Below, in pieces: positions 59,772-64,000 of a DNA stretch of 64,000 nucleotides. Position numbers and translations under genes: made by a program. This stretch comes from Leucobacter massiliensis (GTDB lineage Bacteria > Actinomycetota > Actinomycetes > Actinomycetales > Microbacteriaceae): assembly GCF_002982315.1 (NCBI RefSeq), contig NZ_MWZD01000017.1, positions 806,001-870,000 of the forward strand, given 5' to 3'. The notes below the pieces were generated by a model. The model was given only the letters and a program-made list of their open reading frames with translations. It did no database searches and was not told the DNA's origin. How positions within the stretch are numbered: the stretch's first letter is position 1; the number at the start of each line of letters is the position of its first letter.

Positions 59772-61508
59772 GTGGCGCTTCTCTCACTCGCTCTTCGACA
59801 CGCCAGGAAATACTGGGTGTTCGTAGCCGCTGTGCTCGTGCTGCAGCTCCTGTCGACGATCGCGGCGCTGTGGCTGCCCAGTCTGAACGCGCAGATCATC
59901 GACCAGGGCATCGCGAAGGGCGACACCGGCTTCATCTGGCGCACCGGCGGCTTCATGCTGATCGTTTCGCTCGGTCAGCTCGTCACCGCCGTCGCGGCCG
60001 TCTACTTCGGAGCGCGCACCGCGATGGGCGTGGGCCGTGATCTGCGGCGGGAGGTCTACCGGAAGGTCGATTCGCTGAGCACCCTCGAGGCGACGCGCTT
60101 CGGAGCCGGCACGCTCATCACCCGCGGCACCAATGACGTGCAGCAGATTCAGATGCTCGTGCTGATGACCCTCAACTTCATGGTGTCCGCGCCGATCATG
60201 GCGGTCGGCGGGATCATCATGGCGCTGCGCGAGGACGCGGGGATGTCGTGGCTGGTGTGGGCCTCGGTCGCCGTGCTCGCCGTGATCGTGAGCTTTCTCG
60301 TCTGGCTGCTGCTTCCGCTGTTCCGCACCATGCAGGAGCGCGTGGACGCGATCAACTCGGTGCTGCGCGAGCAGATCATGGGTATCCGCGTGGTGCGCGC
60401 CTTCGTGCGCGAGGCCTTCGAGACGGAGCGCTACGGAGCCGCCAATCGCGACATCACCGAGGTCTCGGTGAAGGTCGGCAACATCTTCGTGCTCATGTTC
60501 CCGGTGATCATGATGGTGCTGCACATCGCGACGGCGGCGGTGCTGTGGTTCGGCGGCCACCGGGTCGACGACGGACTGGTGGAGGTCGGATCCCTCACGG
60601 CGTTCCTGCAGTACCTGCTCCAGATCCTCATCGCGGTGATGATGGGCGTGTTCATGACGATGATGATCCCGCGCGCGGTGGTGTGCGCGGAGCGCATTCG
60701 AGAGCTCCTCGACACGCGTTCGACTCTCACCTTCCCCGAGACCGCCACCCGGGAGACCCCGTCCGCGGGCCGCGTGGAGTTCTCGGGGGTGACCTTCGGC
60801 TTCCCCGGCGCCGAGCAGCCGGTCATCACGGATGTCAGCTTCGTCGCCGAGCCGGGACGGACGACGGCGATCATCGGATCCACGGGCGCGGGCAAGACGG
60901 TCCTCCTCAACCTCATCCTGCGGCTCTACGATCCGCAGCGCGGTTCGATCACGATCGACGGCGTGCCCGTGGCCGATCTGACCCGGGAGCAGATGGCTCG
61001 GACGGTCAGCCTCGTGCCGCAGCGTCCCTATCTGTTCTCGGGCACGATCGCCTCCAATCTGCGTTTCGGCCGCGGCAACGCGAGCGACGAGGAACTCTGG
61101 GAGGCGCTGCGCATCGCGCAGGGGGACGACTTCGTGCGCGCAAAGGAGCACGCGCTCGACGAGCCCGTGTCGCAGGGCGGCACCAGCGTCTCGGGAGGAC
61201 AGCGGCAGCGGCTCTCCATTGCGCGGGCGCTCGTCGCGCGACCACGCGTGTACCTGTTCGACGACTCCTTCTCGGCGCTCGACGTGGCCACGGACGCGCG
61301 GCTGCGCGCTGCGCTCCCCGAGGCGACGGCCGGGGCGACCACCATCATCGTCGCCCAGCGGGTGTCGACCATCACGGAGGCGGACCAGATCCTGGTCGTC
61401 GAGGGCGGCGAGATCGTCGGGCGCGGCACCCACGCGCAGCTGCTCGAGACGAGCCCGGTGTACCAGGAGATCGTCCGATCGCAGCTCGAAGAGGCGGAGG
61501 CGGCGTAA
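59772..61508 (+). CDS. ABC exporter half-transporter, degenerate-site subunit
   Basis: The 578-residue protein is a six-helix ABC_membrane domain (about 1-320) fused to an ATPase. Start GTG 59772 follows AAAGGAACC. ATPase motifs: Walker A GSTGAGKTVLL, signature VSGGQRQRLSIARAL, Walker B YLFDDSFSALD. The residue after the Walker B Asp is Asp rather than the catalytic Glu. It overlaps by one base with the next exporter gene, with which it should form a heterodimer. Multidrug or lipid export is the common role of this group; substrate unknown. Confidence 0.92.
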   Translation: MALLSLALRHARKYWVFVAAVLVLQLLSTIAALWLPSLNAQIIDQGIAKGDTGFIWRTGGFMLIVSLGQLVTAVAAVYFGARTAMGVGRDLRREVYRKVDSLSTLEATRFGAGTLITRGTNDVQQIQMLVLMTLNFMVSAPIMAVGGIIMALREDAGMSWLVWASVAVLAVIVSFLVWLLLPLFRTMQERVDAINSVLREQIMGIRVVRAFVREAFETERYGAANRDITEVSVKVGNIFVLMFPVIMMVLHIATAAVLWFGGHRVDDGLVEVGSLTAFLQYLLQILIAVMMGVFMTMMIPRAVVCAERIRELLDTRSTLTFPETATRETPSAGRVEFSGVTFGFPGAEQPVITDVSFVAEPGRTTAIIGSTGAGKTVLLNLILRLYDPQRGSITIDGVPVADLTREQMARTVSLVPQRPYLFSGTIASNLRFGRGNASDEELWEALRIAQGDDFVRAKEHALDEPVSQGGTSVSGGQRQRLSIARALVARPRVYLFDDSFSALDVATDARLRAALPEATAGATTIIVAQRVSTITEADQILVVEGGEIVGRGTHAQLLETSPVYQEIVRSQLEEAEAA

Positions 61509-63697
61509 TGGCTGGCACACGGAAGACGCGGACGGCTCAGGCGAAGGAGCAGACGGAGCAGTTCGAACTGCCCGAGGACTACCAGCCGGACAACGACGAC
61601 TGGTTCGGCGGCCAGCCCGCGAAGAAGGCGAAGCATTTCTGGCCCGCAGCGAAGCGGCTCATCGGCCTGCTCGCCCCCGAGAAGTGGCTGTTCTCGCTCG
61701 TGGTGCTGCTGGTGGTCGGGTCTGTCGTGCTCACCGTCATCGCACCCAAGGTGCTCGGGCAGGCGATGGACGTCATCTTCAACGGGATCCTCGGCAAGCA
61801 GCTCCCCGCGGGGGTGCCGCTCGACCGGATCGTCGCGGAGGCGCGGGCGGAGGGGAACGCGCAGTTCGCGGACGTGCTCGAGGGAGCCCAGGTGGTGCCG
61901 GGCGAGGGCATCGACTTCGGCCTGCTCAGTCGGCTGATCCTGGCAGTGCTGGCCCTCTACCTCGTCGCGTCCTTCCTCATGTGGTTGCAGGGCTACCTGC
62001 TCAACCGGCTCGTCATGCGCATCGTCTACCAGCTGCGTGCCGACATCGAAGCCAAGATCAACCGGCTCCCGCTGAGCTACTTCGACGGGCGGCAGCGGGG
62101 CGACGTGCTCTCGCGGGTCACCAACGACGTCGACAACATCCAGCAGGCACTGCAACAGGCGTTCTCGCAGCTCGTGCAGTCCCTGCTCACCGTGATCGGC
62201 ATCGCCGCGATGATGTTCGTCGTGTCCTGGCAGCTCGCGCTCATCGCGCTTATCGCCCTGCCGCTCTCGGGCATCATCGCGGGCGTGGTGGGCGTCCGGG
62301 CGCAGAAGCTGTTCGTCGCCCAGTGGAAGCACACGGGCGAGCTCAACGGGCACATCGAGGAGTCGTTCACCGGGCACGAGCTCGTGCGCATCTTCAATCG
62401 CGACACCGAGATGACCGCCGAGTTCGACCGCCGCAACGAGAGCCTCTTCGGCGCCTCGTACCGTGCGCAGGCGCTGTCCGGCACCATCATGCCCGCCATG
62501 CAGTTCGTGCAGTACCTCAGCTACGTGCTCATCGCGGTCGTCGGCGCCCTGCGCGTGACCGCCGGGCAGATGACCCTCGGCGATGTGACCGCGTTCATCC
62601 AGTACTCGCGCGAGTTCTCGCAGCCCATCGGCGAGATGGCGGGCATGGCGAATATGCTGCAGTCCGGCGTCGCCTCGGCGGAGCGCACCTTCGAACTGCT
62701 CGATGCCGAGGAGCAGCAGCCCGACGAGGCGTCCGAACGTCTGCCGGAGCGCAGCGAAGGGCACGTCGAGTTCCAGGACGTCTCCTTCAGCTACCTGCCC
62801 GATCAGCCGCTCATCGAGGGCCTCTCGCTCGAGGCGCGGCCCGGGCACACGATCGCGATCGTCGGGCCGACGGGGGCGGGCAAGACCACCCTCGTCAACC
62901 TCATCATGCGCTTCTACGAGCTCGACTCAGGCCGGATCCTGCTCGACGGCGTCGACATCACGCGGCTGTCGCGCGCCGAGCTGCGCGGTCAGGTGGGGAT
63001 GGTGCTGCAGGATGCGTGGCTGTTCGACGGCACCATCCGGGAGAACATCCGCTACGGGCGGCTCGACGCCACCGATGAGGAAGTGGTCGCCGCCGCCGAG
63101 GCGACAATGGTCGACCGCTTCGTGCGGCTGCTGCCCGAGGGATACGACACGGTGATCTCCGAGAACGGCTCCTCGCTCTCCGCGGGCGAACGGCAGCTGC
63201 TCACGATCGCGCGGGCCTTCATCGCGAACCCCTCGCTGCTCATCCTCGACGAAGCGACCTCCTCGGTCGACACGCGCACCGAGGTCCTCGTGCAGCGGGC
63301 CATGCGGGCGCTGCGCGCCGACCGCACCTCCTTCGTCATCGCGCACCGGCTCTCCACGATCCGGGACGCGGACACGATCCTCATGATGGAGCACGGCCGG
63401 ATCGTCGAGCAGGGCTCCCACGATCAGCTGCTGGCCGGCCGCGGCGCGTACTACGCGCTCTACCAGGCCCAGTTCGCGGGGGAGGACGCGGAGGAGCGCG
63501 CCGAGGCGCTGCTCGCGGAAGCACCGCCGACCGGCCCCGTCCCCGTCACCGCGGCCGACCCGCCCGTGGCGGTGCCGGGCGCTCCCTCGGCCACCGGCGG
63601 AGTGCCGCTCCCGGGCCCAGACGGCGGCTCGGCGGCCACGCCGGCGCGCCCCTCCGACGACCCGGGCGCGCCCGCGGAGGGCGACGGGATCCGCTAG
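61508..63697 (+). CDS. ABC exporter half-transporter, catalytic-site subunit
   Basis: The 729-residue partner has a charged cytoplasmic N-terminus (1-45), a six-helix membrane domain with a sizeable external loop after helix 1 (about 85-125), and an ATPase with Walker A GPTGAGKTTLVN, signature LSAGERQLLTIARAF and Walker B LLILDEATSSVD with catalytic Glu. A Pro/Ala-rich tail covers about 660-729. The non-canonical LSAGE signature would pair with the Asp-containing Walker B of the first subunit, leaving one active ATP site, as in heterodimeric exporters such as TM287/288. The ATG overlaps the upstream TAA. Confidence 0.93.
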   Translation: MAGTRKTRTAQAKEQTEQFELPEDYQPDNDDWFGGQPAKKAKHFWPAAKRLIGLLAPEKWLFSLVVLLVVGSVVLTVIAPKVLGQAMDVIFNGILGKQLPAGVPLDRIVAEARAEGNAQFADVLEGAQVVPGEGIDFGLLSRLILAVLALYLVASFLMWLQGYLLNRLVMRIVYQLRADIEAKINRLPLSYFDGRQRGDVLSRVTNDVDNIQQALQQAFSQLVQSLLTVIGIAAMMFVVSWQLALIALIALPLSGIIAGVVGVRAQKLFVAQWKHTGELNGHIEESFTGHELVRIFNRDTEMTAEFDRRNESLFGASYRAQALSGTIMPAMQFVQYLSYVLIAVVGALRVTAGQMTLGDVTAFIQYSREFSQPIGEMAGMANMLQSGVASAERTFELLDAEEQQPDEASERLPERSEGHVEFQDVSFSYLPDQPLIEGLSLEARPGHTIAIVGPTGAGKTTLVNLIMRFYELDSGRILLDGVDITRLSRAELRGQVGMVLQDAWLFDGTIRENIRYGRLDATDEEVVAAAEATMVDRFVRLLPEGYDTVISENGSSLSAGERQLLTIARAFIANPSLLILDEATSSVDTRTEVLVQRAMRALRADRTSFVIAHRLSTIRDADTILMMEHGRIVEQGSHDQLLAGRGAYYALYQAQFAGEDAEERAEALLAEAPPTGPVPVTAADPPVAVPGAPSATGGVPLPGPDGGSAATPARPSDDPGAPAEGDGIR

Positions 63698-63705
63698 ACT
63701 GGTAC

Positions 63706-63793
63706 GGCTCCCCACGTGGCGCTATCTCGGGAAACTCCCCCAGGGCAGAAATGCAGCAAGGGTACTCGGGCTCTGGCGGGTGCGTGGGGAGTC
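63706..63793 (+). ncRNA. ffs: Signal recognition particle RNA, small bacterial type (4.5S)
   Basis: The terminal arms GGCTCCCCACG (63706-63716) and CGTGGGGAGTC (63783-63793) pair. The conserved apical region CAGGGCAGAAATGCAGCAAGG (63751-63771, 21 positions) contains the GNAR tetraloop and the asymmetric loop that bind Ffh. Length about 88 nt, typical of the Alu-less bacterial form. A TAGACT -10 at 63695-63700 sits in the last codons and stop of the preceding exporter gene, giving a start near 63706. Confidence 0.9.
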
Positions 63794-63839
63794 TTGCATC
63801 TCCCCCCCCCGCCCCGCCGCCCGTGCGTAGACTGGGGGC

Positions 63840-64000
63840 ATGAGCACGCTGGGGAACGCCGCCGTGATCGGTTCGGGTCCCAACGGGCTCGCCGCCGCAG
63901 TGACGCTCGCGCGAGCCGGCGTTCCGGTGACGGTCTTCGAAGCCTCGGAGACGGCAGGTGGCGGAACCCGCACCACCGAGCTCGTCGAAGCCGGCGTGCT
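63840..64000 (+). CDS. FAD/NAD(P)-dependent oxidoreductase, phytoene desaturase-like (cut by window end)
   Basis: The first 53 residues are visible. [42 protein letters not shown] is a Rossmann FAD-binding motif with the GSGPNGL variant and GGGTRT second loop found in CrtI/phytoene-desaturase-related proteins of actinobacteria. The rest lies beyond the window, so carotenoid chemistry is only a suggestion. It starts 46 bp after the SRP RNA; the short gap contains a 9-C run. Confidence 0.8.
   Translation, partial: MSTLGNAAVIGSGPNGLAAAVTLARAGVPVTVFEASETAGGGTRTTELVEAGV

Noticed and set aside
1-64000. CRISPR arrays, tRNA genes, prophage or insertion sequences
   Set aside because: No regularly spaced repeats with unique spacers, no cloverleaf with a TTCRANNC arm, and no transposase, integrase or phage structural frame was seen.

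Overview
The window is high-GC DNA with GTG and TTG starts, overlapping ATGA operon junctions, an actinobacterial-type acyl-CoA carboxylase (beta plus small epsilon subunit), CtaF-type oxidase subunit 4 and a short SRP RNA. This points to an actinobacterium, most likely Microbacteriaceae (Leucobacter-like; the genus is an inference). About 52 genes are visible. There are no phage genes, transposases, tRNA genes or CRISPR arrays; it reads as ordinary chromosome carrying several catabolic and transport modules.

Layout. 1-8.5 kb: lipid kinase (cut by the window edge), dGTPase-like protein, Nudix hydrolase, acyl-CoA carboxylase epsilon and beta, a broken biotin ligase birA, lipase and DUF488. 8.4-15.6 kb: two paralogous modules, each pairing a YtcJ/NfdA-type amidohydrolase with an APC permease, around one TetR regulator; both module promoters carry a related inverted repeat. 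15.8-19.1 kb: one-carbon genes purU, glyA and folD, with a ZTP riboswitch before glyA. 19.4-28.4 kb: large LuxR regulator, DedA protein, nucleoside hydrolase-ribokinase pair, membrane GDPD and a lone ccsB. 28.5-32.7 kb: GNAT-RarD-CsoR-PPK2 run and icd. 32.9-40.5 kb: LacI regulator and a divergent peptide ABC transporter operon ending in a C45-type hydrolase. 40.6-45.6 kb: MOSC-reductase-ferredoxin fusion, LLM oxidoreductase, YrdB protein and a third amidohydrolase. 45.7-47.8 kb: ctaF and ctaD without ctaC. 48-53.3 kb: second peptide ABC locus whose inner-membrane permease and both ATPases form one reading frame, broken by a 32-bp tandem duplication. 53.4-56.9 kb: NfeD-flotillin-PH membrane cluster and a YqaJ-like nuclease. 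57.4-64 kb: orphan response regulator, L10 leader with rplJ-rplL, heterodimeric ABC exporter, SRP RNA and the start of an FAD oxidoreductase.

Data quality matters here. Two places are sequencing or assembly artefacts rather than biology. At 19149-19230 there is an Illumina P7/i7/Nextera adapter preceded by poly-T. At 5946-6161, inside birA, there is a 20-G run, adapter-like sequence, poly-A and a noisy inverted copy of the following 100 bases. The joins folD/luxR and birA 5'/3' are therefore not trustworthy. The 32-bp duplication at 51172-51235 may have a similar origin or may be a real mutation.

How the genes work together. BirA would biotinylate the partner of the adjacent carboxylase. The two amidohydrolase-permease modules look like an uptake-and-hydrolysis regulon under the central TetR protein, next to formyl/one-carbon genes. 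The LacI-controlled transporter probably feeds its substrate to the C45 hydrolase. The nucleoside hydrolase releases ribose for the ribokinase encoded directly behind it.
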